From: Tupaia tana
Taxonomy: Eukaryota; Chordata; Mammalia; Scandentia; Tupaiidae
Reading direction: 5' to 3'
NCBI GenBank assembly: GCA_026018925.1
Contig: JAKSZU010000005.1
Coordinates: 24,678,779 to 24,742,778 of the forward strand
Length of the DNA stretch: 64,000 nucleotides
Positions 55,542-64,000 of this stretch are shown in pieces. Position numbers and translations under genes: made by a program. Each line of letters begins with the position of its first letter. The first letter of the stretch is position 1. The notes under the pieces are model-generated. The model had not been told where the DNA came from and searched no databases. It saw nothing but the letters and a program-made list of their open reading frames with translations.

Positions 55542-55759
55542 TTTTTTTTTTTATTCCAGAGGGCATGTGTGCTCACAACAGAGAAAGAGAGAGAGATAGA
55601 AAGTCAGAAATACCAGCACCATTCCCTGCTCCCCTGTGGTGCCTGGTAATTCCACAATCCTTTTCCCTTTAATTCTCCATCCTTTCAGGATCCTTGGTGT
55701 GCACATGCACCCAACATGTTTTTCCTCTGCACCGCGCTAAGCTATGGGGCTGGCCCACA
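55542..55759 (-). mobile_element. LONG tRNA SINE, oldest subfamily, with TSD
   Basis: T tail, 'gagggcatgtgtgctcac', body, 'ccttggtgtgcacatgc', and a shortened head (GGGCCAGCCCCATAGCTTAG on the minus strand). TSD CCTGGTCTGATTT at 55529-55541 and 55760-55772. The B-box region is deleted. Confidence 0.82.
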
Positions 55760-55881
55760 CCTGGTCTGATTTGATATGACTAAGATAATATATTTTTTTC
55801 AGTAGAACTTCGTCTCAGTATTAAAAGAAATAAGTTTTAAACAATGTATGTGGGATAGAGCACAATTACTGTGTAAATAAT

Positions 55882-56330
55882 TGCACCAGTTAGCTATTGC
55901 TGCATAACAAATCACCCCAAGCCTCAGTGGTCTAAAAAATATAAACATTTATTCTTGTTCATAAGTCTACAAATCACCCAGGCAGTTCTGCTGGTCTAAG
56001 CAAAGCCTTCCCTGATCTTGGCTGGATCTAATGGCTTCCTTAGTTAGCAGGTGAGATGAGAGAGCTCGGTTGGTCTAGGATGAGCTCATTCACATGACTG
56101 ATGGCTGGTGGGCTGTTAGTTGGGACACTGGGATATGAATGGTGCATGGATTTTATATGGCAGTTTGGCCTGGGCTTGTTCTCATAGGAAGGCAAAGGTC
56201 TAAGAGAGAAAGTGGGGCTAAACAAAACCTCCAGGACTGTATTTGGACCTAGCACATACATGCAGTCCCAGCATGTAGTTCCTACATACTGGTCTATATC
56301 ATGCCACATTGCCTCTTTTTAATGACCTCT
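55882..56330. repeat. ancient interspersed repeat, family name uncertain
   Basis: 'agttagctattgctgcataac', 'aatcaccccaagcctcagtgg', 'agtctacaaatcacccaggcag', 'ctaggatgagctcattcacatg' form a phrase order common in mammalian genomes, which I recognise but cannot name with confidence. Confidence 0.4.
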
Positions 56331-56435
56331 TGACCTGTAGAAAAAGCATAGGTACAAGAAGGGGAACAATTGGGTCCATTTTTGCAATAAATTTTACCAT
56401 AGGAATAATACCTTGAGAAAGAATTTTTTTTGAAG

Positions 56436-56436
<1 letters not shown>

Positions 56437-56484
<48 letters not shown>

Positions 56485-56719
56485 ATAGGGCACATGCGCT
56501 CGCCAGACAGACAGAGAGAGACAGAGAGACAGAAAGCGAGAAATCACCCCCTAGGGAGAATGGCCACGCCGCAATCCCTTCTCCTCCATTCTCCTCTCAG
56601 GATCTTGGGCATGCATGCACACATGCCCGGCGTGAGTTTTTATCCATTGGGTCCAGGATGTGAACCGCGGTTGACTATGTGGGAGTCCAGCGACATAGCC
56701 ATTACGTTAACTGCTGGTC
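56437..56719 (-). mobile_element. LONG tRNA SINE, young subfamily, long tail
   Basis: A T tail of about 43 nt (56439-56481), TGCTATAGGGCACATGCGC, body, B box GGTTCACATCCTGG on the minus strand, head ACCAGCAGTTAACGTAATGG. The long uninterrupted tail and surviving CpGs indicate a recent insertion. Confidence 0.9.
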
Positions 56720-58035
56720 CCAAGAAAAAATGTTGTGACTTGTACTACTTTATCTTTGGAGAAGACTTTTATAAATAGCTTTATATTTTTCTGTTGGTTA
56801 GATGTCAAATAATAAAAAGCATTGGTTGAAATTCCACCAATCACAGGGTCTGAACTCCCCTCACCTCAACACATCATTTTTTTATAGGAGTAAATTTACA
56901 AATGGCATGTGTTACACAAATCTCCTGGAAATGATTTGGTTTCCTCCAAGCAAACATACGTCCCCCTGTCTTCACCCCCAACACTAACACTGTGTGGGCT
57001 AGATGACTGCTCAGAATCAGATACCACGGGGAATAGTATTCAATGAGCAGCTTTCATCTTTTAAAGATTCAGGTTAAATGGTGTAGCTAATATATTCTCA
57101 TGAGGAGATTTAAAGGTAGAATTAGAAAAATCCAAGGTATTTGTGTGTGTAGACATGAGTATGAGAAGGCAGTGAAGCGTGTGCCTCCAAGTTGGGCCTG
57201 GAGCTGCTTCACTTTGGCTGGTCTAGCAGGGGGATCAACACATGCCTTTTACAGATATCAGCAGGTGAAGCCAGATGCTTGTATTATTGTGAGAATTGCC
57301 TCCCTCATCTCCTCAGTAACACACACACACACACATGCAGGACCCAGAACCTTCAACACATCATCCTGGGTGGCACTAGGTCTGCCATTGAGATGGTGCA
57401 ATGAGAATTATGAACACATGGCAGATTGGGGGTTATTTTTAGACACCCTTGCTGGGAGGCAGCAGTGACTTTAAAGTAGGTTGTCTCTCTTTTTCTGGCA
57501 TTTCAGTTTTATTATAAAAGCATTTATTTGTAGAAACAGAATTCTAAGTGACAAAAGCACATGAGTTATGCAAATGGCAGATGTTGGATGTTTCCCATCT
57601 TGGCAAAGAGAAATGGGGGACCAACAACAACACACACTTGGGATGAAGGGGGGCAACCAGCTGATCTGTCTCGAGAAGAACAGTACTCATGAAACACACT
57701 CCTCCTTGGACTGGGAGCCCCAGGGATGGGGCAGGACAGGGGAGAGGGGAGGAAACCATGCCATTTCGGAAGATTGGAGGGGCCCTTCCCAGTCTCTGCC
57801 AGGCAGAAGGAGGTGGCTGGCATCTTCCCTCAGCAGTTCACTCATTGCTCTGATTGCCAGAGAAAACCTGCAACATTTCTGTCCCTCCCCCAGCAGAAGC
57901 GAATCTGCTTTGCTCTGTCCCATCCAAGAGAGAAGAGGCAATTATCAAAGGAGTCAAATTCTACTCAGAGAGTCAAGAAGAATGATGGATGCCTGAAGGG
58001 CCCTCAAATTGTTTCAATAAAATATCAGTGTCAAG
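56720..58035. other. about 1.3 kb with no recognisable feature
   Basis: Open frames of 122 codons (57100-57468, containing a CA repeat) and 142 codons (57568-57996) have no domains and are probably chance. Confidence 0.4.
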
Positions 58036-58580
58036 GCGGACCCTTGCAGTGCAGTGGTTAAGTGCTGTGCAAGGGAGCTGGAGCCCTCCAGGTCCTCTGA
58101 AGGTGAAATCTCAGCCCTGGAGGCTGGAAAAATACACTAGGCACATGTGCATGCATGTCAAAAATACAGCCAGGGGACCAGCAGTTAGCGTAATGGCTAT
58201 GTCGCTGGACTCCCACGTAGTTGACCACGGTTCGCGTCCCGGACCCGGTGGCTTAAAACTCAGGCCGGGCGCGTGTGCGTGCGTGCCCAAGATCCCGAGA
58301 GGAGAATGGAGGAGAAGGGATTGCGGGTGGCCATCCCCCCTGGGGGGTGATTTCTCGCTTTCTATCTCTCTGTCTCTCTCTGTCTGTCTGGCAAGCGCAT
58401 GTGCCCTATAGCAAAAACCTCTCCCAAAAAAAGAAAAAATAAATAAAAATAAAAAAAATAAAAATCCAGCCAGGATGGAGAACTAGAGGACAAAAGATTT
58501 GCAGCATGACCTCACTCCATGAAAGATTTCTCTCTCTCTCCCTCAAACACACATAACCTTTGGGGGGAAAAAAAAAAAGG
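58036..58580 (+). mobile_element. LONG-type oldest SINE, split by a young SINE
   Basis: Head GCGGACCCTTGCAGTGCAGT GGTTAAG and 'aatctcagccctggaggc' at 58036-58174. The body and tail resume at 58475 ('atggagaactagagg', CT-rich, 'acacataacctttgggggg', A11). The gap is the SINE at 58175-58459. Confidence 0.7.
58175..58459 (+). mobile_element. LONG tRNA SINE, young subfamily, nested
   Basis: GGGACCAGCAGTTAGCGTAATGG (perfect A box), B box GGTTCGCGTCCCGG, GGCCGGGCGCGTGTGCG intact, A/T-rich tail of AAATAAAAATAAA. TSD AAAAATACAGCCAGG (58160-58174), with AAAATCCAGCCAGG ending at 58474. Confidence 0.92.
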
Positions 58581-58962
58581 CACTGCCAAGGCCATGGTGA
58601 GCAGGATCGGCCTGCGATACAAGCATGGGAATTCATGGAGGACATTCCTATTTCCAGTGCTGGTTGGAGGTATGGGAACATTGAAAAGATCAGAGCGCCT
58701 GTAAACACAGTACCTAGCACGCAGAGAATCTGCTGAAATAATCAGCTGTGAAGACAGACTTGATGTTTTGTTCTCTGGCACAGAAATCCTTGCTTTAAAG
58801 CTCATGTTTGAAGACCAAGTTCGATTCTCCCAGGAGATGCATGCCCACAGCACTTTCCGCCTCTTTATGTTGCAGCACTTGGCATATTACAGCTTAGTTA
58901 GGACCAACTACAACACTGCTTACCTATCTCTCTCTCCCCCACTGGACCCAAAACAATACCCT
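58581..58962. other. no recognisable feature
   Basis: Open frames here (for example 58519-58704 and 58768-58992) lack domains. Nothing identified. Confidence 0.4.
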
Positions 58963-59172
58963 GGTGGGGGCCAGACGGTGGCACGGTGGTAATGCAACTG
59001 GACACACATGGGAAAGGTCCTGAGTTCATGTCCTAGGAGCTCCCAGAACACTTACAGGCATGTATGTTTGTGATTGAGGCTGGCTGAGACTGGGGGGCGA
59101 ATCATGGCCTGAAGACTATTGGGGGGTCTCTTTCTCTCTCATAGAAGAAATAAATGGATAAACTTTAAAGAA
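58963..59172 (+). mobile_element. HEAD-B tRNA-derived SINE
   Basis: Head GGGGGCCAGACGGTGGCACG GTGGTAATGC, 'cctgagttcatgtcctagg', 'gattgaggctggctgagactgggg', 'gaagactattgggggg' and end AGAAGAAATAAATGGATAAAC. The cleaner of the two plus-strand copies. Confidence 0.8.
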
Positions 59173-59734
59173 CAACAACAAAAACAGTACTCTGGTCACT
59201 TGTGTCCCCAGGGCATGGTAGAGTGTCTACTACATAGCTGGTGACTAATATGTTTTTTTGAATAAATGAACAAGTGACTAAATGAGAAATATCACAGAAG
59301 GAAAGATGACTTTTTGACTCCATGTATAATGAATCTTTTAGGCTGAATGTTGAAGAACGTTGAGTTATTTGAGATGGAACAGAGCAAATACCCAATATCC
59401 TGTGTTTCAGACCTATTGGCAGGCTAGAACTTTATGTTTTGGGGGACAAGATAAGGAATACAGAGACTTAAGTGATCCGTAACATGATGGTCACTGCTCT
59501 CCCTTGAAATGGATGATCCACATATCAGAAAAGCTCACTGGTTTCATTCCAAGGTTACAAACTCCAGGCAGTAAAACCAAAGACATGCACTGAGATTCTA
59601 CCAACCCAATCCCAATCTTCCTTCAAGCTTTTTTGCAGCATTTATTTCCTTTTTCCCATTTCAGTGATAAAGGGGTAACTCTATGGAATTGACATTTATG
59701 AATTTTTAAGAAATCGGATTCTCAGTCTAGTTAT
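59173..59734. other. no gene; weak L2-like end near 59185-59275
   Basis: 'ccccagggcatggtagagtg', 'acatagctggtgactaatatg', 'gaataaatgaa' suggests an L2 terminus. Otherwise nothing identified. Confidence 0.4.
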
Positions 59735-59943
59735 TTAAAATTGTTTTAGCTTTCTTTCTTTCCTCAGAAAGAAAGAGAGAGCAATAGGCACTCCCAATAA
59801 AGCTTCCCTGCCACAATCTACCCCAGTCTTAACCAGCACAGCTGACAGGCATGTATGTACCTGCATGCTTAGGGAAATCTCAGAGTGCAAACCCAGGACC
59901 TTCCCATATATGTTCAGTGGTGTTACCACCATCTCTTGCCACC
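59735..59943 (-). mobile_element. HEAD-B tRNA-derived SINE
   Basis: Tail TTTCTTTCTTTCCTCAG, 'gcactcccaataaagcttcc', 'acccaggaccttcccatat' and head GGTGGCAAGAGATGGTGGTA on the minus strand. Confidence 0.68.
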
Positions 59944-60842
59944 CTCCTCCCAACTTTTCAGCCCGAGTTGGAATAAAAATCTACACACAAAACTCACCAT
60001 AAAGATCTGCTAGTGGGATCTGATGGTAAAATCCCTAGGAAGACAACAAATAAGGTTTGCTGGAATGATTTGTTCCTACTACCATACTCTTCTTAGCAAG
60101 GGTCCCTCCTCCTTTCATCAGCCATTTTTTTCTGATCCAAATGCCCTGAAACTGCATTCTGGAGCCACAAGAATAAGGAAGTAATAAAGGCCAAAATGAA
60201 AAGCCAACATCTGTGAATAAAATGCAGCATGCTCTTTTATACTCCCTCTCATTCTGCTGGAATGATAATGAGCCAGGTACCTGTGTGCAGAATGCCAGTC
60301 TCTAAACACGAGCCAAAGAGTCCTGGGAATGACCCTTTTCTTCCTTTCTAGAGATTTATTAAATGAAATATGATTCTAGCAATTTAATTCACTCCACCGT
60401 TCTTATTCAGACTTCCTGGGCATTATACTAGACACAATAAAGCCAGGCTATGCATATAGAGGTCTAAGATGAAAAGTCATGCTCTTTCTTCTCCATAGAG
60501 AAAACAGAGTAAACTAGCCTTTAAAAAACTATAAATATCTCTCTATGTAGAGCTGCATGCTTGTCTTAAAGAGTAGAATTAAATGATTCTTTGGGGACAA
60601 CAGTTAAATTTGTAAGGCTTATGAAGGGCATGCTTATACTTCTGATAGGATGTGGGAAAACTGAGGAAGGCCTCATAATATCTATTACTTCCTGCCATTT
60701 CGTTTCTTATGATAAAGAGCAAAGAAAGATTTAATTACCAACTTTCACCATTTTTCATTTTATTGTCTTGGATTTGCTATCATATAAAAAAATTGTCCAC
60801 AAATATTTCTTCTCTGCTTTTCTGTATTTATATCTATTTTTT
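59944..60842. other. no recognisable feature
   Basis: AT-rich intergenic DNA. Confidence 0.4.
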
Positions 60843-61010
60843 TTTCATGGTATGCTGCTTTGGGCAGCTGAAGTTAAGTAATAGCCATGCTACCATGGGA
60901 ACATGGTAGGTACCACTTACAATATAGTATTTGGAGTACTGGGATTTGAGTTCAAGTCCCAGCTCTGAGCCTTTCTAAGTCATGTAACCATTTGGAGCCT
61001 CTGTTCCTCC
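60843..61010 (+). repeat. inverted duplication, left arm (includes MIR)
   Basis: TTTCATGGTATGCTGCTTTG at the outer edge, GTAATAGCCATGCTACC, then a MIR-like part ('gatttgagttcaagtcccagctctgag', 'catgtaaccatttggagcctctgttcc'). Its reverse complement lies at 61489-61657, with the outermost 28 bp identical. Confidence 0.8.
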
Positions 61011-61488
61011 ATGCGAATTGGAGGTGATAATGTCTTGAGAAATAGATACAACATCTGGAATGTCGTAGCAAATAGCAACAATCACAGTGATCTTCATAAT
61101 GATTATAGTGCACCTCTCTGTTCCAGTGTCCTTTGAACAATCTCTAAGAGTTTCCCACTAAGTATGAAGCTGGCTGGTGAGGGTTCTGTGTGAGCCCAAT
61201 CACTTCTTCTCTTTGCCTCCACATTTCAAGCTTATTTTGAACTAGACACAGATCCCAGAGGAAATTGCCATATGATATTCCCTGAATTGCTGTTACAGTG
61301 ATATTGGAGACTGCAGTCTGTACCTGCTACTGAAGAGGATTCTCATTCCATCTGTTCTCTCCCTTGCAGTCTAGACTCTGAGACTTACATGTTGAATGAA
61401 GGGGCAGAAGCCATGGAGGACTTCTGCCTGCTTCACACCCCAAATAATTAAGATAGAGAGCCAACCCATGGGGTCAAGTAATTTCATG
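61011..61488. other. spacer of the inverted duplication
   Basis: No repeat or gene identified inside the loop. Confidence 0.4.
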
Positions 61489-61657
61489 TAGGAACAGAGG
61501 CTTCAAGTGGTTACATGACTTGCTTAAAAAGTTCAGAGTTGGGACTTGACATCATATTCCAGGACTCCAGTACTAAATAATAATCATTGATTCCCATGTT
61601 CTTATAGTAGCATGGCTATTATTTAACACCAGCTGCCCAAAGCAGCATACCATGAAA
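61489..61657 (-). repeat. inverted duplication, right arm (includes MIR)
   Basis: Reads in reverse as the left arm: GGAACAGAGGCTTCAAGTGG TTACATGAC, then GTAGCATGGCTATTATTTAAC, and AGCAGCATACCATGAAA at the outer edge. Arms differ at scattered sites and small gaps. The spacer between arms is about 480 bp. Confidence 0.8.
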
Positions 61658-62107
61658 CAATTGAACAATTACGTTCAATACATTACAACCAATCATTAGT
61701 GACACAGATCAAAGAATGTCAGGATCTCACATTGTCTTCCAGAAAAGAAAAATGGGGACTGAGAAACAAACAAAGCGTATTCCCCAATCCTTTCCCATCA
61801 GACAAGGAATACTGGAGAAAATTCCATGTTATGGAGTGGGTAGGAATACAAGGGAAAAAAGAATAATTCTCTCTTTATTGGGTATTGATTTGAGATATCC
61901 TTCTCCTTACTTATTTTAGGATGTGGCTCCAAAATAAGTAGATTTATAAAATTCAATCCAATGTACCTATATGAATATTTACTAAAAGTAAGGCACCACG
62001 GTGACGTTCATTGTATTGAATATTTTACTATATACGAAACATTGTGGAAAAGAGTCATTTAAATATAAAAAAAGATGGTGTTATGCCAAAGTAATTATGA
62101 GACTTCT
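61658..62107. other. no recognisable feature
   Basis: Contains a small local inverted pair around 61910-61940 (CTTATTTTAGGATGTGG / CCAAAATAAG). Nothing else identified. Confidence 0.4.
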
Positions 62108-62122
62108 CAGGGCCTTTAGTAT

Positions 62123-62125
<3 letters not shown>

Positions 62126-62156
<31 letters not shown>

Positions 62157-62404
62157 AGAGGTTTTTGCTATAGGGCGCATGCGCTCGCCAGACAGACAGA
62201 GAGAGACAGAGACACAGAAAGCGAGAAATCACCCCCCAGGGGGGATGGCCACGCTGCAATCCCTTCTCCTCCATTCTCCTCTCGGGATCTTGGGCACGCA
62301 TGCACACGCGCCCGGTGTGAATTTAAGCCAGCGGGTCTGGGACTCAAACCACGGTCGACTACATGGGAGTCCAGTGACATAGCCATTATGTTAACTGCTG
62401 GTCC
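62126..62404 (-). mobile_element. LONG tRNA SINE with 18-bp TSD
   Basis: T32 tail, GGTTTTTGCTATAGGGCGCA, near-consensus body, B box GGTTTGAGTCCCAG on the minus strand, head ending ACTGCTGGTCC. TSD CAGGGCCTTTAGTATTCT at 62108-62125 and 62405-62422 without mismatch. Confidence 0.95.
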
Positions 62405-62422
62405 CAGGGCCTTTAGTATTCT

Positions 62423-62740
62423 AAAGTGCTTGATGGCATTCCAGTATCACTTATGTGACATAAACTCATGACAGCCCATCCTGCTGTCCCAGTACAATTA
62501 AAAACTCTAGATGAAAAAAAAAAAAAAATACCTGAGGACCCTGACTCTGAAAAGTAAATAAAGCAGGTAGATTGTGGAGGGCAGTAGACCACAGAAGGCA
62601 TGTTTTCCCCTCCACCCTCTCTTCTCTCTTGGAGATGTGCATTAAGGGTGGCCTCTAGTCACTGCACAATGTGGCAGGAGATGGCTAAAACGCCAATAGA
62701 AATTATCTTTCTGATCAGAAGAAGTGGGAAAAGATATCTT
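62423..62740. other. no gene; A15 run at about 62514-62528
   Basis: Nothing identified beyond the A run. Confidence 0.4.
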
Positions 62741-63595
62741 GAGGATTAGCCAATGAGGGGGAATTCCCAGAGCAGAGAAAGTCAGCAAAAGGGGTTCTCT
62801 GAATCTGTATATAAACCTTCCAAAGTCTCAGCATTATTCCTGAGCAATACCCCTAGAAAGTGGGACAAGGCTTATGGTCCAAAGCTAACCAAATTGCGTT
62901 CTAAACTAAAAACATCAACATCCTCCGTAGTCGGGAGGACTCAAAGTGCTTACAACATAACCCATTCACAATACCCAGGATACAATCCAAATTACTGAAG
63001 ATACACAAGAAAATGTGTCCAATTATTGAGGGAAAAGTCAACTAACAGATGATGACCCCAAGATGAATTAGAAGTAAAGATGATCAGATAGATACTTCAA
63101 AGCAACTATAAAAACTCTGTTTCAAGAGGTTTAAAAACTATATATACATATGTTGATATCCTTGAAATGAATAAAAATGTAGGTGTTCTCAGAGAACTAA
63201 ACAATACAAAAAAGAAATAATAACTATGAAATCAGAGAACTAGAAACTATAAGAATGAAGGCAACTTTTATAAATGAAAAATACAATACATAAAATAAAA
63301 ATTCATCGGATGGGTTCAACAGCAGAATAAAGACAACGAAGGAAGGAAAAGGAAATCTTATCCATACGAAGAAGGAAATTCTGAAAAGAAGTGAAGAGAC
63401 CTAGGATTGTGTGGGATAATATCAAAAGGACTAACATACATTTCACTAAAGTTCAAGAAGGAGAGGAAGGAATGATTAGGCTAGAAAAATATTTGAGGAA
63501 ATTACAGTCATAAATTCTCCCAATTTGATGAAAGACAAATTTATAGATTTGAGAAGCTCAGGGAACCCTAAACAAGGAAAACTATTTTAAAAAGG
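62741..63595 (+). mobile_element. L1M 5' region (5' UTR/ORF1-side) remnant
   Basis: 'aacccattcacaatacccagg', 'gatacaatccaaattactg', 'gaagtaaagatgatcagatag', 'gaaaaatacaatacataaaat', 'gtgtgggataatatcaaaagg' and 'attctcccaatttgatgaaag' are the ordered landmarks of old L1M 5' sequence. Open frames inside (62753-62998) are broken relics. Confidence 0.65.
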
Positions 63596-63845
63596 CCTAG
63601 ACACCAATACTCCTAAAAATAAATAAGTGGGATTACATCAGATGGAGAAGTTTCTCCACAACAAAGGACACAGTACTTAGTGTGAATCCACAACCCTCAG
63701 GATAGGAGAATATTTTTGTAAAGTATGCCCCAGATAAGGGACTGATAACCAGAATACACAGGGAACTCAAGTGGCTTACCCAGAAAAAAATGATTAACCC
63801 AATTAAAAGATGGGAAAATGAGCTGAATAAACAACTCTAAAAAGT
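63596..63845 (+). mobile_element. L1 ORF2 3' fragment, joined to L1 5' part
   Basis: 'aaaataaataagtgggattacatc', 'gaagtttctccacaacaaagg', 'ataagggactgataaccag' and 'ccaattaaaagatgggaaaatgagc' are late ORF2 landmarks on the plus strand. They follow the L1 5' part directly, so several kb of L1 are missing. Confidence 0.65.
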
Positions 63846-63915
63846 TTGAAATCTATGTACAGTTTTTTCATAATGCTTATTTTATCATAAACTTTTTGAA
63901 GATCCCATCATATAC
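63840..63915. mobile_element. mariner-like MITE, family P2
   Basis: 'aactctaaaaagtttgaaatc', 'atgtacagttttttcataatgc' and 'tcataaactttttgaagatccc' form the family's right half in the opposite orientation to 40251. It abuts the L1 fragment. Confidence 0.55.
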
Positions 63916-64000
63916 CTTAGAGCTTTTTGTCCCTCATTTCTTACATCACCATCTTCTTTTCAGGGTTTGTTTGTTTGTTTTTTGTAGTGAAATGTTTAAA
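63916..64000. other. window end, no recognisable feature
   Basis: Contains a (TTTG)4 run near 63965-63981. Confidence 0.4.

Noticed and set aside
57100-57468. 122-codon frame as a possible gene
   Set aside because: It runs through a CA repeat (THTHTH), has no domain, no homologue I recognise and no splice or promoter context.

Overview
The window is mammalian nuclear DNA: one intronless helicase gene in a sea of retroposons. The interspersed repeats (MLT1-like LTRs, L1M, L2, MIR, TcMar-Tigger-like fossils) are those of a placental mammal. No Alu, B1/B2, rabbit C or carnivore CAN repeat is seen. Instead the window is packed with lineage-specific tRNA-derived SINEs, more than fifty copies and roughly a fifth of the bases, plus two families of small palindromic DNA transposons. 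A single old 7SL-derived (Alu/B1-like) fragment near 55.25 kb points to Euarchontoglires. With primates, rodents, tree shrews and rabbits made unlikely by their missing hallmark SINEs, a colugo (Dermoptera) is the best guess, held at about even odds and only by elimination.

The only convincing protein-coding gene is at 11683-13671 (+): a complete 662-codon DDX3X-type DEAD-box RNA helicase without introns. It sits in a retrocopied mRNA (10950-14100) that has a 0.73 kb CpG-rich 5' leader with two short upstream ORFs, a 3' UTR with AATAAA, a 20-nt poly(A) tail and 8-bp flanking repeats. All helicase motifs are intact. It resembles in type the rodent autosomal DDX3 retrogene (D1Pas1/PL10), but whether it is orthologous or independent cannot be told from here.

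Layout. 1-10.9 kb: old L1, L2 and MIR pieces, early SINEs, and a 73-bp direct repeat (7706 and 9559). 10.9-14.1 kb: the retrogene. 14.1-24.7 kb: mixed SINEs, L2 and long stretches with nothing recognisable. 24.7-30.9 kb: dense young SINEs, several with clear target-site duplications (TSDs), including a double insertion at one site. 30.9-42 kb: L1, MLT1, mariner-like MITEs and CA/TG repeats. 42-53.3 kb: the densest SINE cluster, with a triple insertion at one site (52498-53256). 53.3-60.8 kb: L1 and L2 remnants, the 7SL fragment and SINE-in-SINE nesting. 60.8-61.7 kb: an inverted duplication. 62.1-64 kb: a young SINE and an internally deleted L1.

The SINEs fall into three types used below. LONG (~260 bp): tRNA-like head with A box TAGCGTAATGG and B box GGTTCRNGTCC, a body containing AAGATCCCGAGAGGAG, a CT-rich stretch, and a 3' end GCCCTATAGCAAAAACCTCT plus A-tail. 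HEAD-B (~225 bp): head GTGGCACAGTGGTAA, with GAAGAAATAAATA near the 3' end. SHORT (~170 bp): a LONG-like head joined directly to a CT-rich/A-rich tail. Family assignments of ancient repeats come from remembered consensus phrases, not from a database search.
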